A stretch of 64,000 nt of DNA from Taishania pollutisoli (GCF_014518315.1 NZ_JACVEL010000003.1:186001-250000), one strand, 5' to 3'. Shown: positions 7,875 through 17,604, numbered from the stretch's first letter. Notes: generated by a model not told the origin, from the sequence alone. Made by a program: numbers and translations.

Positions 7875-10535
7875 CTAAAACTTACCTATTCTGAAATGCT
7901 GGTGCTTGTTTACACGTATTGTGTACATACCGGATGGTTGTTCTCTCAAATCAATGAGCAGACTCTTTCCGGAAAGGATTTCACTGTAAACCAGCTCTCC
8001 CAATGCAGAATAGACTTCTATAACATGGTTATTCAATTCGAATGATGAAGAAACCGTAAATAGACCGTTAGACGGATTGGGGTAAACACTCCAGTTCTCT
8101 TGTTGCAGCGATTCAATTCCAACGGAACTTACAGCGATACAGTCAGAGGTTTCCGTACAATTATTGAATGTGACCCGGACAGCATAATTTCCATTTGCTG
8201 TTGGAGTAAACGATTGAGATGTTGCTCCCGGAACAGGGGAATTGCTGTTATCACAATCAATCCATTGGTATGTCGCACCGGATTGATTGGCTGTCAATGA
8301 AGTTCCACTTACTATAATAACTGCATTTACCGAATGAATTGTCAGGTTCAATGTGATGGTTGAGTCACAGTTATCCATGTTTGGAATGACATGTGTGTAT
8401 GTTCCGGAAGCGGTATATGTCTGGTTGTTCGCCGTCCACGTATATTGCTCACATTCCGTCACTGTTGTTGAAGAAGCAGAAGGTTGTTTGATCGTCAGGT
8501 TCAGTGTGATGGTTGAATCACAGTTGTCCATGTTTGGAATGACATGTGTGTATGTTCCGGAAGCGGTATATGTCTGGTTGTTCGCCGTCCACGTATATTG
8601 CTCACATTCCGTTACTGTTGTTGAAGAAGCTGAAGGTTGTTTGATCGTCAGGTTAAGTGTGATGGTTGAATCACAGTTGTCCATGTTTGGAATGACATGT
8701 GTGTATGTTCCGGAAGCGGTATATGTCTGGTTGTTTGCCGTCCATGTATATTGCTCACATTCCGTCACTGTTGTTGAAGAAGCAGAAGGTTGTTTGATCG
8801 TCAGGTTCAGTGTGATGGTTGAATCACAGTTGTCCATGTTTGGAATGACATGTGTGTATGTCCCGGAAGCGGTATATGTCTGGTTGTTTGCCGTCCATGT
8901 ATATTGCTCACATTCCGTCACTGTTGTTGAAGAAGCTGAAGGTTGTCTGATCGTCAGGTTCAGCGTAACGATACTATCACATCCATTGGCAGCACCTCCT
9001 GTAATGGTATACGTAGCAGTCATATTATTCGTGTTGTATGTGTTGCCGTCTATCCAGACAAAAGGAGCGCATTCCGAGCGCATATCTGTACTTGTTACAG
9101 GATTACATTCGGGTGAAATTTTAAGCGTAAAACAGGCGCGTTCGGAAGTAAATAACGGCATGTTTCCACCACTAAAATCAATGTTCATGTTGTTGGTAAA
9201 CGTTCCGTTCAGATATAAATCTCCTGTTGCTTTGTGAACACCTACTGCAAAACAAGCGTCAACAGTAATACTTCCGAATCCTATTGCGGAATTAATTGTT
9301 CCGTCCGGAAGAAAACTAACAATGTATGCATCTGAACTACCACTATTTGTGAAAATAGCAGGAGAAATGCCCGGATTGAAAGCCGTAGAATCACCTATTG
9401 CACCAACCATGTATACATTTCCGTTGTTATCTGTGGTCACAAACGACCCATTGGAAGGATTAGGAGAGTTCGGGTTTTTACCCCACATAAATCCACCGGA
9501 AGCATTTAATTTAACAATAAATGCAGCTGTTGCTGTAGTCGTTAAGTTATGAACCGCTGAACTTGGATCTAAGTCTACAGCAGTATTAAAATAACCACAA
9601 ATCAGGATGTTATCATTTATATCTACAGCGATTTCACGGGGATAAATATTGCCGACAAAGGCTCCAACCGATACAAAATCTCCGCTGTTGGTTAATTTTA
9701 ATACATATCCGTCTTGTGTACCACCGGCTGTCATATTGTGAACACCTGCCCCCAAATCAAAATCCACAGTGTCTGTAAAATAGCCTGTTATCAGTAGTTC
9801 ATTCGTAGAGGTATGTGCGATCGATTTTGCAAACGCAGGCAAGTAACGTGCCCATAAAAAGTCTCCGTTCGAATTGAGGCTCACGATGGAGGAATGGTTA
9901 AGGCTTGTAGATGTAAAATTGCTTACGCCCGCTCCCGGATCAAGATCAATGGTTCCTACAAATTGACCCAGTAATTGAATGTTTCCATTGTTATCAACGG
10001 TCAGCTGACTACCATAGGCACCAAAAACTCCGGTAGCACCCCATTGTTTTACCCACACGAAGTCCCCGGTTGCATTTAGTTTCAACAAAAACTGATCCCG
10101 GTAATTGGAACGTTGTGTCAGGTAATGAACACCCGGGCCTAAATCAAAATCGACTGTTCCTGCGAAATTTCCCGAACAGTAAACGTTTTGCTGATTGTCC
10201 ACAGCAATATTCATTCGGAAAGAAGGAGCGTCATTCATCGGAATTAATTTTCCCCACACAAAATTTCCGGAGGCATCCAGTTTTTGAAGAAACGCGTGAG
10301 AACGACTAATATTAAATGGTCCAGTTACATTATATACACCTGGCCCCGGATCCAAGTCCATTATACCATCAAATGTACCAATGGTGTAGACATTTCCGGA
10401 ATTGTCTACACACATATCCGTTACCCTAAAATCATCCGAAGAAGTGATGGATTTCCCCCAATGCGTTTGATACTGCGCATGGGCCTTAGACAATAAGGCG
10501 ATGCAACTCGCAACGATAAAAATAATTTTGTTCAT
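7875..10535 (-). CDS. T9SS-exported beta-propeller (SBBP-like) protein with four near-identical repeat modules
   Basis: The 886-residue protein begins at the ATG at 10535 (MNKIIFIVASCIALL, a good signal peptide); a longer ATG frame from 10613 would bury this signal. Residues about 20-485 repeat the themes GNVYxxGxFxGTxDxDPGxGVxNxT and ALFLxKLNAxGxFxWGK, the pattern of SBBP beta-propeller repeats. A divergent module with CDSIVTLNLTI follows, then four almost identical 51-residue copies (about residues 528-731; TECEQYTWTANNQTY ... CDSTITLNLTI). An Ig-like module (GATYQWIDCDNS) and a T9SS type A sorting domain (VYPNPSNGLFTV) close it. It is probably a large surface or secreted protein; ligand unknown. 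Its last 150 residues resemble the end of the 1398-residue protein at 58.9-63.1 kb. Confidence 0.85.
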   Translation of the reverse strand: MNKIIFIVASCIALLSKAHAQYQTHWGKSITSSDDFRVTDMCVDNSGNVYTIGTFDGIMDLDPGPGVYNVTGPFNISRSHAFLQKLDASGNFVWGKLIPMNDAPSFRMNIAVDNQQNVYCSGNFAGTVDFDLGPGVHYLTQRSNYRDQFLLKLNATGDFVWVKQWGATGVFGAYGSQLTVDNNGNIQLLGQFVGTIDLDPGAGVSNFTSTSLNHSSIVSLNSNGDFLWARYLPAFAKSIAHTSTNELLITGYFTDTVDFDLGAGVHNMTAGGTQDGYVLKLTNSGDFVSVGAFVGNIYPREIAVDINDNILICGYFNTAVDLDPSSAVHNLTTTATAAFIVKLNASGGFMWGKNPNSPNPSNGSFVTTDNNGNVYMVGAIGDSTAFNPGISPAIFTNSGSSDAYIVSFLPDGTINSAIGFGSITVDACFAVGVHKATGDLYLNGTFTNNMNIDFSGGNMPLFTSERACFTLKISPECNPVTSTDMRSECAPFVWIDGNTYNTNNMTATYTITGGAANGCDSIVTLNLTIRQPSASSTTVTECEQYTWTANNQTYTASGTYTHVIPNMDNCDSTITLNLTIKQPSASSTTVTECEQYTWTANNQTYTASGTYTHVIPNMDNCDSTITLNLTIKQPSASSTTVTECEQYTWTANNQTYTASGTYTHVIPNMDNCDSTITLNLTIKQPSASSTTVTECEQYTWTANNQTYTASGTYTHVIPNMDNCDSTITLNLTIHSVNAVIIVSGTSLTANQSGATYQWIDCDNSNSPVPGATSQSFTPTANGNYAVRVTFNNCTETSDCIAVSSVGIESLQQENWSVYPNPSNGLFTVSSSFELNNHVIEVYSALGELVYSEILSGKSLLIDLREQPSGMYTIRVNKHQHFRIGKF
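8341..8963. repeat. Four tandem 153-bp coding repeats plus an 11-bp partial fifth copy
   Basis: Anchors such as GGTTGAATCACAG recur at 8358 (as GGTTGAGTCA), 8511, 8664 and 8817, exactly 153 bp apart. Copies differ at only a few positions, many synonymous. Each unit is 51 codons with two conserved cysteines of the minus-strand protein. The near identity indicates recent expansion or gene conversion. Confidence 0.95.
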
Positions 10536-11068
10536 AAAGAAATTAAATAATTGATAGATAAAATTTAGTGTTTCACAACGCTGAAGTAGGATTGATTGCC
10601 CATGTTGAAACATCCATTCTACTTGAGAATTTTGTGAAAACGTTTTGGTAATAGTGATTCATATGTCTATTGTTTAATTAACAGTAAAATTATACTTCCC
10701 GCTTTACAAAGGAAAGCCTATTTTAATCAGGTGAAAACACCAATGCGATGTGTTTCATCTTACATTACAGGGCGCAAAAATAAACAGTTAATACACGGTT
10801 TAAATAACCGACCCCCCTCTTTTTATCGGTTGGTTGAAAATCGAGTACACTTGGTAAAGCCTTTTTATCAGGCAATAAAACCGGTGCTGAAGAAATGAGA
10901 AAAAAAGACTACGATTAGAGGCGTCTTTTCAAAAACAATGGCATCAAATACTATGGTTCGACACCCTGTTCGAAGTAACCCTTATTTACAATGCTTTTTA
11001 AACCATCCTTTTCCAATTGCTAAATCTTCTCAATCTTATTTTTACCTTTGCAACAAATAGAAAATACC
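10536..11068. other. Divergent intergenic region between the T9SS gene and aspS
   Basis: This 533-bp stretch is AT-rich with no convincing open frame. It holds the aspS promoter at its right end and must hold the promoter of the minus-strand T9SS gene, though I see no clear TAnnTTTG for that gene. A weak hairpin (AACCGA/TCGGTT, about 10805-10830) surrounds a CCCCCC run. Nothing else is recognisable. Confidence 0.5.
11043..11050 (+). promoter_or_regulatory. -7 promoter element TACCTTTG of aspS
   Basis: TACCTTTG matches TAnnTTTG and ends 18 nt before the ATG at 11069. A TTG at 11017-11019 may be the -33 element, though the 23-nt spacer is long. Confidence 0.55.
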
Positions 11069-12814
11069 ATGTACAGAACACATACGTGCGGCGAATTGCG
11101 CATCGAACACATTGGACAAACGGTTACCCTCTCCGGATGGGTACAAAAATCAAGAGATTTAGGAGGAATGACCTTTGTTGATTTGCGGGATCGTTACGGA
11201 ATTACACAGTTGGCATTCAACGAAGTTGAAAATGCGGATTTGACAGCACAAGCACGCAAGTTAGGACGTGAGTTTGTGATTCAGGTGACGGGAGAAGTGA
11301 TCGAACGGGCAAGTAAGAACAAAAATATTCCTACGGGAGAAGTTGAGCTAAAAGTAACAGGATTAACGCTGTTGAATGCATCCAAACTTCCTCCGTTTAC
11401 CATCGAAGATGAGACGGACGGTGGTGATGAACTGAGAATGCAATACCGCTACCTGGACATCAGAAGAAACCCGGTGCTGCAGAAATTGACATTGCGCAAT
11501 AAGGTTGCACTGGAAACCAGAAAATACCTGGATGCCCAGGGGTTCATGGATGTGGAAACACCTGTTTTGATTAAATCTACTCCGGAAGGAGCCCGCGACT
11601 TTGTTGTACCGAGCCGCATGAACGAAGGACAGTTTTATGCATTGCCACAATCCCCGCAAACATTTAAGCAATTGTTGATGGTATCGGGAATTGATCGGTA
11701 TTACCAGATTGTAAAGTGTTTCCGGGATGAAGATTTACGCGCAGATCGTCAACCGGAATTTACGCAAATCGACTGTGAGATGTCATTCGTAGAGCAGGAA
11801 GACATTCTCAACACGTTTGAAGGATTGGTAAAACACTTATTCAAAACCGTTCGTGGAGTTGAATTTGAAGGGGAATTCCCTCGAATGACGTATGAACAAG
11901 CAATGGAAACATACGGGTCGGACAAACCGGATATTCGTTTTGGAATGGAATTCGTGGATTTGTCAGGTATTGCAAAAGGAAAAGGGTTTCCGGTGTTTGA
12001 TAATGCTGAAACCATTTTGACCATCAATGCCAAAGACTGCTCAGAATACACCAGAAAGCAATTGGATGCACTGACGGATTGGGTAAAGCGCCCTCAAATT
12101 GGAGCGACCGGGTTGATTTATGTAAAATTCAATAGCGACGGAACAATTAAATCATCGGTAGATAAATTCTTTTCGGAAGCGGATTTAGCCGAATGGGGAA
12201 AATTAGCCGGAGCAGAAAAAGGTGATTTATTACTCGTTCTTTGCGGAGGAACGGACAAAGTGCGTAAGCAGATGAATGAACTGCGTCTGCACATGGGGAA
12301 TGAACTGGGATTGAGAAACCCGAACGTGTTTAAACCTCTGTGGGTATTGGATTTCCCGTTGTTGGAATGGGATGAGAATGCACAACGTTATTTTGCAATG
12401 CACCACCCGTTTACATCTCCGAAGAAAGAAGATTTCCACCTGATTACTACCAATCCCGGAAAAATTCGTGCAAATGCATACGATTTGGCAATGAACGGAG
12501 TGGAATTAGGAGGAGGCTCCATTCGTATTCATGATAGAGAATTACAGTCTCAGATGTTTGATTTATTAGGATTTACAAAAGAAGAAGCACAAAACCAATT
12601 CGGATTCCTGATGAATGCGTTTGAATACGGAGCTCCGCCACACGGAGGACTTGCATTCGGATTAGATCGCCTGGTGGCGACAATGGGCGGGTCCGATTCG
12701 ATTCGCGATTACATTGCATTCCCTAAAAACAATTCAGGAAGAGATGTGATGATCGATGCACCGTCACCGATTAACCCGGATCAATTAAAAGAATTAGGTA
12801 TTTCAATCGGATAA
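11069..12814 (+). CDS. aspS: Aspartate--tRNA ligase
   Basis: Class II aminoacyl-tRNA synthetase that charges tRNA-Asp; 581 residues, close to the bacterial norm of about 590. The N-terminal OB-fold anticodon-binding domain ([28 protein letters not shown]) is followed by the catalytic core with motif 2 ([16 protein letters not shown]) and motif 3 ([15 protein letters not shown]). The bacterial GAD insertion domain lies between, around residues 280-410. The ATG at 11069 is preferred; the longer frame starts at a TTG inside the -7 promoter box, which cannot be translated if that box is real. Monocistronic, with promoter and terminator. Confidence 0.97.
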   Translation: MYRTHTCGELRIEHIGQTVTLSGWVQKSRDLGGMTFVDLRDRYGITQLAFNEVENADLTAQARKLGREFVIQVTGEVIERASKNKNIPTGEVELKVTGLTLLNASKLPPFTIEDETDGGDELRMQYRYLDIRRNPVLQKLTLRNKVALETRKYLDAQGFMDVETPVLIKSTPEGARDFVVPSRMNEGQFYALPQSPQTFKQLLMVSGIDRYYQIVKCFRDEDLRADRQPEFTQIDCEMSFVEQEDILNTFEGLVKHLFKTVRGVEFEGEFPRMTYEQAMETYGSDKPDIRFGMEFVDLSGIAKGKGFPVFDNAETILTINAKDCSEYTRKQLDALTDWVKRPQIGATGLIYVKFNSDGTIKSSVDKFFSEADLAEWGKLAGAEKGDLLLVLCGGTDKVRKQMNELRLHMGNELGLRNPNVFKPLWVLDFPLLEWDENAQRYFAMHHPFTSPKKEDFHLITTNPGKIRANAYDLAMNGVELGGGSIRIHDRELQSQMFDLLGFTKEEAQNQFGFLMNAFEYGAPPHGGLAFGLDRLVATMGGSDSIRDYIAFPKNNSGRDVMIDAPSPINPDQLKELGISIG

Positions 12815-12837
12815 TTGGAAAGATATAATTGATAAGG

Positions 12838-12870
12838 AAACACTGGCAACTGTCAGTGTTTTTCTTTTTA
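12838..12870 (+). terminator. Intrinsic terminator of aspS
   Basis: The stem AACACTG/CAGTGTT (12839-12845 and 12854-12860) is followed by TTTCTTTTT. Confidence 0.75.
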
Positions 12871-12871
12871 T

Positions 12872-13009
12872 AACCACATAGAAAATAAAAGAGGGAATAC
12901 AACACTTTAACCAGATCATCAGCAATCAACCCAGCTGACGGAGTTAGCTGCTATGTGTCACTAAATCTACTACAAACATTTTCTATGCACCTATATAACC
13001 TATGTGGTT
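12872..13009. repeat. Short copy of an interspersed noncoding repeat with AACCACATAG terminal inverted repeats
   Basis: The element is bounded by AACCACATAG (12872-12881) and its exact complement CTATGTGGTT (13000-13009). Its inner segment at 12934-12974 (around AGTTAGCTGCTATGTGTCAC) closely matches 42279-42320 and 42506-42547 of the tandem array at 42.1-42.6 kb, but this copy is about 80 bp shorter. It lies between the 3' ends of convergent genes and has no open frame. Confidence 0.85.
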
Positions 13010-13039
13010 CAAAAACAGGCTTGCAGTTGAAATAAATGA

Positions 13040-14278
13040 TTAAAAAAACCGGCAGGCAAATACCGCCGTGTCATCAACAAGCGGTAATTCTCCCCGCCAT
13101 TCATCCAGTTTTGAGAAAATCAGGTTGTTCATGTCTTCCATACTTAGCGGATAAAAGGAATGTACTGTTTTAATGAGTCGTTCCAGCCCGAATTGCGTTT
13201 CCTCTCTGTTTTCAAGCTCTACAACGCCGTCTGTATAGGAAATAAGGGTTGTATTGGGCTTTAAGGTAACTTCTCCGATATTAATAAAAGGCAATTCATC
13301 CAGCATTCCCAAACCAATTGTTCCCTCTTTGAGCATGGTCACCTCTTTCCCGGTTGTAAGAATCGGGTGATTGTGTCCCGCATTGACATACTTCAATAAC
13401 CGCGTTTCTGCATTGAAATGCGCGATAAAAAAGGTAATAAATTTTTCTCCTTTGGCACTTTCCATGACTTTTTCGTTCAATTCCGTCACCAGGAACTCCA
13501 GGTCATACCGTTGATATATGAACAAGGTTCGAAGTGTTGCCTGAAAATTCGCCATCAACATTGCCGCCCCGATTCCTTTTCCGGAAACATCACCGATACA
13601 CATGATGAATTCATTGTTTCCAAGTGGTATAAAATCATAATAATCACCTCCTACTTCGTGACGTGGAATATACTTGGCGGAAATGTCCATTTGCTTGTTG
13701 GAGGGCAGATCGGAAGGGAAGAGCAGTTTCTGCATTTCACTCGCCACTTCCAGCTCTTTTTTGATGCGCTCCTGGATTACCCGTTGCTTGGCCATTAGTT
13801 TATTCTCAATAGCAACGACGATGATATTGGTTAACGTTTGGATAAATCCAAGGTTGTTGTGCGTATCTTCCTGGTAAAAATCAATGGGTGTGTTGACCTT
13901 CAGCAATAGGTACGCCAGGGGCATTTCTTTGTGGAAAACCGGTACAACAATATCAAATGTCCGGAGCACTTCCGAAGAAGAGGATGCAATGAAGGTAATT
14001 TCCCGGAACCGTGCCAGTTCTTGCTGGACATCAATGTCCAGCAATTTTCCCCGCACCCCTTTCTTGATCAGTAAATCCCATTGATTTTCGTCCTGTCGCG
14101 TAAACAGGATAAACCGGGAAAACCCCAGTTGTTCTTTCAGGATAAACGAATAAATCTCCCGCAGCCGGTCTACCCCGGAATTTGCATTAATGGCCGTCGT
14201 AATCTCAAGAAGGGAGTTGAGCTTAAACTCCTTCTGAAACAACTGTATTTCCAGGTCATTTATTCGTTTGTCGTACAT
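13040..14278 (-). CDS. SpoIIE/RsbU-type PP2C serine phosphatase with N-terminal coiled coil and GAF-like sensor domain
   Basis: The 412-residue cytoplasmic protein has a short coiled coil (residues 1-28) and a GAF-like region (about 30-160). A linker helix around RVIQERIKKELEVASEMQKLL is typical just before SpoIIE domains. The phosphatase domain (about 190-412) carries metal-binding GGDYYD (210-215), GDVSGKG (229-235) and SYTDGVVE. Family members dephosphorylate anti-anti-sigma or similar regulator proteins; no partner is visible here. Its ATG overlaps the stop codon of the upstream LpxD-like gene by one base (TAATG), so the two are translationally coupled, an unusual pairing. Confidence 0.88.
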   Translation of the reverse strand: MYDKRINDLEIQLFQKEFKLNSLLEITTAINANSGVDRLREIYSFILKEQLGFSRFILFTRQDENQWDLLIKKGVRGKLLDIDVQQELARFREITFIASSSSEVLRTFDIVVPVFHKEMPLAYLLLKVNTPIDFYQEDTHNNLGFIQTLTNIIVVAIENKLMAKQRVIQERIKKELEVASEMQKLLFPSDLPSNKQMDISAKYIPRHEVGGDYYDFIPLGNNEFIMCIGDVSGKGIGAAMLMANFQATLRTLFIYQRYDLEFLVTELNEKVMESAKGEKFITFFIAHFNAETRLLKYVNAGHNHPILTTGKEVTMLKEGTIGLGMLDELPFINIGEVTLKPNTTLISYTDGVVELENREETQFGLERLIKTVHSFYPLSMEDMNNLIFSKLDEWRGELPLVDDTAVFACRFF

Positions 14279-15204
14279 TACATGCGTTCCAATAATTCAG
14301 GTAATCGCCTCAATGCGGCCAATTCCCGGAACTTTAATTTTACTTCACCACACGGACTTCCAAAGTAGGTTTTTCCTCCCTCCAGGCTTTTTGCAATTCC
14401 CGATTGGGCCAATACAATTGCTCCCTCGCCGATGACAATGTCCGAAGCACAACCCACCTGCCCCCAAAGAATTACACGGTCTTCCACCGTGACACATCCT
14501 GCTAAACCAACATTCGCAGCAAGCAGACAGTTTTTTCCGATCACCGTGTCGTGACCAATGTGTACAATGTTGTCGATTTTTGTCCCTTCACCAATCTCGG
14601 TATTTCCCGAAACACCGGCATCAATGGTACAGTTTGCGCCAATTTCCACGCGATCGTGAATTTCCACCCATCCGCAGGTATGCATTCTGTCGTAACCTTC
14701 CGGTTTTCGCTTGTAATAAAACGCATTGTGGCCGATGGTGGTGTTCGGTCCGATGATCACATGGTCACCAATAATTGTACGGTCCATGATCACAGCTCCC
14801 GGAAGAATACGGGAGTTCTTACCGATACGTACATTGTTGCCGATAAATACATTCGGATAAATTACAGCAGAAGGGTCGATCACCGTATTGATTCCAACTG
14901 TTTCAGATTGGTCAATAACAGGACAAAAATGCCGTGTAAGGCGGTTGTAATCATCAAACGGAGCAGTAGAGATGATCAATGCCTTTCCTTCCGGACATTC
15001 TACTTCCTTATCGATCAGAATCGTTGTCGCTGCACTTTTTAATGCTTTATCGTAATACTTCGGATGGTCGACAAATACCAGGTCGCCATGTGTAACCTTG
15101 TGAATTTCATTGATTCCGGTCACCGGGTGATTTTCATCTCCCGAAAAGGTGCAATTAATCAATCCGGCAATCTCTTTTACGGTATATGTCTTGTCCAATC
15201 TCAT
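14278..15204 (-). CDS. LpxD-like UDP-3-O-acylglucosamine N-acyltransferase
   Basis: Left-handed beta-helix acyltransferase of 308 residues, shorter than the usual roughly 340-residue LpxD. The N-terminal uridine-binding-like part contains DLVFVDHPKYYDKAL and ATTILID. From about residue 100 there are hexapeptide repeats (IGNNVRIGKNSRILPGAVI and so on), with the expected catalytic histidine in DNIVHIGHD. LpxD adds the second acyl chain to the lipid A precursor. This short form may be a second, specialised copy; the main lpx cluster is not in this window. The start is the ATG at 15204; the longer frame begins with GTG. It is coupled to the downstream phosphatase. Confidence 0.8.
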   Translation of the reverse strand: MRLDKTYTVKEIAGLINCTFSGDENHPVTGINEIHKVTHGDLVFVDHPKYYDKALKSAATTILIDKEVECPEGKALIISTAPFDDYNRLTRHFCPVIDQSETVGINTVIDPSAVIYPNVFIGNNVRIGKNSRILPGAVIMDRTIIGDHVIIGPNTTIGHNAFYYKRKPEGYDRMHTCGWVEIHDRVEIGANCTIDAGVSGNTEIGEGTKIDNIVHIGHDTVIGKNCLLAANVGLAGCVTVEDRVILWGQVGCASDIVIGEGAIVLAQSGIAKSLEGGKTYFGSPCGEVKLKFRELAALRRLPELLERM

Positions 15205-15224
15205 AAAATGGTGTTGTTTATACA

Positions 15225-15232
15225 CAAAAATA
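15225..15232 (-). promoter_or_regulatory. Candidate -7 element TATTTTTG for the LpxD-like gene
   Basis: On the minus strand, TATTTTTG ends 20 nt before the ATG at 15204, the same distance seen for other promoters here. It supports the shorter ATG start. Confidence 0.45.
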
Positions 15233-15305
15233 GAATGAAATGATACGCCCTGAAAGCGGGTGGAACAATGTTATCCCCTATTGATTGTTGATAGGAGACA
15301 TGCTC

Positions 15306-16523
15306 TTACTTACTCAAAAACACCGAAACAGATTGTGTAAATACAGCAAAAGACCGGTCGACTTCGACAGCGTGTTTGGTGGCGAGGGGAAACGGAACCA
15401 TATGTGAATAGGGATGTGAAAAATCTTCAATCTGCACATCGACAAGGATGTCCCGGTATCCTCCTTTTAATGTGTTGAGTGCTTCGATGGGTGGTGTTAC
15501 CCGGTCTTGCTTCAACACCAGCGATTTAATCTGATGTTGTAATTCTTTGATCCGGTTTTCACGGTCTTCCTGGTAGAAATTATAGCGCAGCATGGTTTTA
15601 AACCAACTTTCGTTTTTGTGTTCACTACTGTTTTGGTAATGCGCCAGACGTGCATCATTGGAAAAATCAGTACTCAATAGTTCGGTAAATGACTTCTGCA
15701 TGGCAATTGCTGCCCGGGAATCCATAATGTACCTGGAAATAGGATACATTCTGTCGATGGTCATTCCTCCGCAAAAACAAAATAATTTGGAATTGGAAAA
15801 AATTCCTTTCGGATTGGCCATCAGTAAAATCATGGACAAAAATGATCCGATGGAATACCCGAACAAGTCAAAGGAAGCATGGGAGGAGATGCCGCCTACG
15901 TTCCCTTTTCGAATTGCATAAACCAAACGGATTACATCGCAGTAGGTTTGTAAACCTGACCAGAAGATCCGTTGCGGGTTTTCTTCCAGACGGGAGCTGA
16001 TGGCAGCATTCACGTATGAACAGTCGGAATTATCAATGTAATCGTTTTTTCGTTTTTGGGCAACGGTATACATTTCATTTCGGAGACTCCACACTTCCGG
16101 AGCTCTGTCCATGTGAAATCCGATCGGGAAAAGCACAACCGCTTTTTTCGTTTGCCGGGCTATTTCACACGCCCAGGGCAGGTATTTGTCCCACTTTTTT
16201 TCATTCAACCCGTGAAACATGATGACTATACCTGTTGCTTGTTCAACAGAAATATCCTGAACGATGTGGTATTGAAACTGCTTGTTGCATTCAATGTTAA
16301 AATCAGATGTTTCAAGGAGTGTTTTACCTTTAACGGTGGCTTCTTCAAAATAGATCTGATGTTCTTTGCAATACAGCAAATTGCTTCCGGGAAGAAAGTA
16401 CTTGGCATCTTCGGAAGTAAAATCAGCATGTGTAATGGAAATGTTTAGTTCAGGAATGTTTTTCTGCGTTCCGGGAAGTTCAAATGAATGCTTCAATAAT
16501 TGGTGTAACTGGTAATAATGCAT
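15306..16523 (-). CDS. Alpha/beta-hydrolase-fold protein (DUF6051-like)
   Basis: The 405-residue protein has an oxyanion-type HGLNEKKW (near H104), a nucleophile elbow GYSIGS at residues 222-227 (Ser224), a late aspartate candidate in LKQDRVTPP and a histidine in FSHPYSHMVPFP. These fit a serine hydrolase of alpha/beta fold with an N-terminal extension. No signal peptide is seen, so it is cytosolic. It resembles the uncharacterised DUF6051 group by memory; substrate unknown. I start at the ATG at 16523 (MHYYQLHQLLKHSF); the longer frame starts with TTG and reaches into the promoter region of the divergent DUF72 gene. Confidence 0.75.
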   Translation of the reverse strand: MHYYQLHQLLKHSFELPGTQKNIPELNISITHADFTSEDAKYFLPGSNLLYCKEHQIYFEEATVKGKTLLETSDFNIECNKQFQYHIVQDISVEQATGIVIMFHGLNEKKWDKYLPWACEIARQTKKAVVLFPIGFHMDRAPEVWSLRNEMYTVAQKRKNDYIDNSDCSYVNAAISSRLEENPQRIFWSGLQTYCDVIRLVYAIRKGNVGGISSHASFDLFGYSIGSFLSMILLMANPKGIFSNSKLFCFCGGMTIDRMYPISRYIMDSRAAIAMQKSFTELLSTDFSNDARLAHYQNSSEHKNESWFKTMLRYNFYQEDRENRIKELQHQIKSLVLKQDRVTPPIEALNTLKGGYRDILVDVQIEDFSHPYSHMVPFPLATKHAVEVDRSFAVFTQSVSVFLSK

Positions 16524-16693
16524 GGTAGTGTTTTCAATTGTTGGAAAATGAATACTGTTTAGTCTGTTGTTGTGTAAATCACCTTCTTCTACAACGTTAA
16601 AATCATTCAAATAGTATGTGGTGTGACAGAAAAAGCCGCCTTTCAATTTCGGGAAGTTTTTACTTTCTTTGTAGGTAATAGGAGGCAAAAAGT

Positions 16694-17599
16694 ATGAAAT
16701 TCGGAAAAGTTGAGAATCCTGGCGAAGTAGATTTTACCTTCCCTGCAGATAACCCGGAGACAAAACGGGTATTGAGCCACTATCGGAATGAAGCACCGTT
16801 TGAAGTCTATGTGGGGTGTGCCAAGTGGAATAAAACCGACCTCAAAGGGTTTTACCCGAAGGGAATTAAAGATGAATTGACCTACTATTCCCGCCAGTTC
16901 AACAGCATCGAACTTAATGCCACGTTTTACAAAATGCCGGATTGGAAACAGGTGATCACCTGGAAAAATAAAACCCCCGAAGGATTTAAGTTTTTTCCGA
17001 AAGTGACCGACCTCATTACACATTACCGACGCCTGATTAATGTACAGGAACCGGTAGAAAATTTTTGTGATGCGGTCAGTAATTTTGAGGAAAAGCTGGG
17101 AATGGCATTCATGCAGCTACATGAGAATTTTCACCCGAAGGATTTTGAACGCTTACGGGGGGTACTGGAGAATTTCCCCAAAGCAATACCCCTGACGGTA
17201 GAAGTGCGGAATGAAGTCTGGTTTTCAGATCCGGAAACACTGCAAAAATTTTGCTCCCTGTTGGAAGAACAAGGGATGACAAATACCATTGTCGATACGG
17301 CTGGAAGAAGAGACATGTTGCACATGCGGTTGACCAGCCCGACAGCATTTATCCGTTATGTAGGAGCGAATCATCCATCCGACAAACAGCGACTGGATGA
17401 CTGGGTCGAACGAATCAAACAATGGCGGGAACAGGGGTTGCAGCAATTGTACTTTTTCGTTCACCAGAATGTGGAACTGGAGTCTCCTTTACTGGCAGCA
17501 TATTTTATCCGGCGCTTGAACAACGAACTGGGGCTTTCATTGCACGTTCCGCAAAAACCGGGAGAAGAAAGTGAAAGCGATCAGATGTCGCTGTTTTGA
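16694..17599 (+). CDS. DUF72 (YecE-like) TIM-barrel protein with C-terminal QMSLF
   Basis: The 301-residue protein fits the DUF72/YecE family: VYVGCAKWNKTDLKGFYPKG near the start, FNSIELNATFYKMPDW, FFPKVTDLITHYRRL and a C-terminal strand LYFFVHQNVE. The fold is a TIM barrel related to endonuclease IV-type enzymes, but biochemical function is not established. The last residues are DQMSLF, a close match to the QL[SD]LF pentapeptide by which repair and replication proteins bind the beta sliding clamp. Its 3' end converges on a UDG-superfamily-like gene. Confidence 0.88.
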   Translation: MKFGKVENPGEVDFTFPADNPETKRVLSHYRNEAPFEVYVGCAKWNKTDLKGFYPKGIKDELTYYSRQFNSIELNATFYKMPDWKQVITWKNKTPEGFKFFPKVTDLITHYRRLINVQEPVENFCDAVSNFEEKLGMAFMQLHENFHPKDFERLRGVLENFPKAIPLTVEVRNEVWFSDPETLQKFCSLLEEQGMTNTIVDTAGRRDMLHMRLTSPTAFIRYVGANHPSDKQRLDDWVERIKQWREQGLQQLYFFVHQNVELESPLLAAYFIRRLNNELGLSLHVPQKPGEESESDQMSLF

Positions 17600-17604
17600 T
17601 TGTG

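Noticed and set aside
8341-8963. CRISPR-like array
   Set aside because: Repeats are contiguous 153-bp coding units without spacers.
8353-9237. Plus-strand open frame of 294 codons across the 153-bp repeats
   Set aside because: It is the antisense shadow of the repeat modules; the repeat length is a multiple of three, so one open copy stays open in all. No promoter or plausible start.
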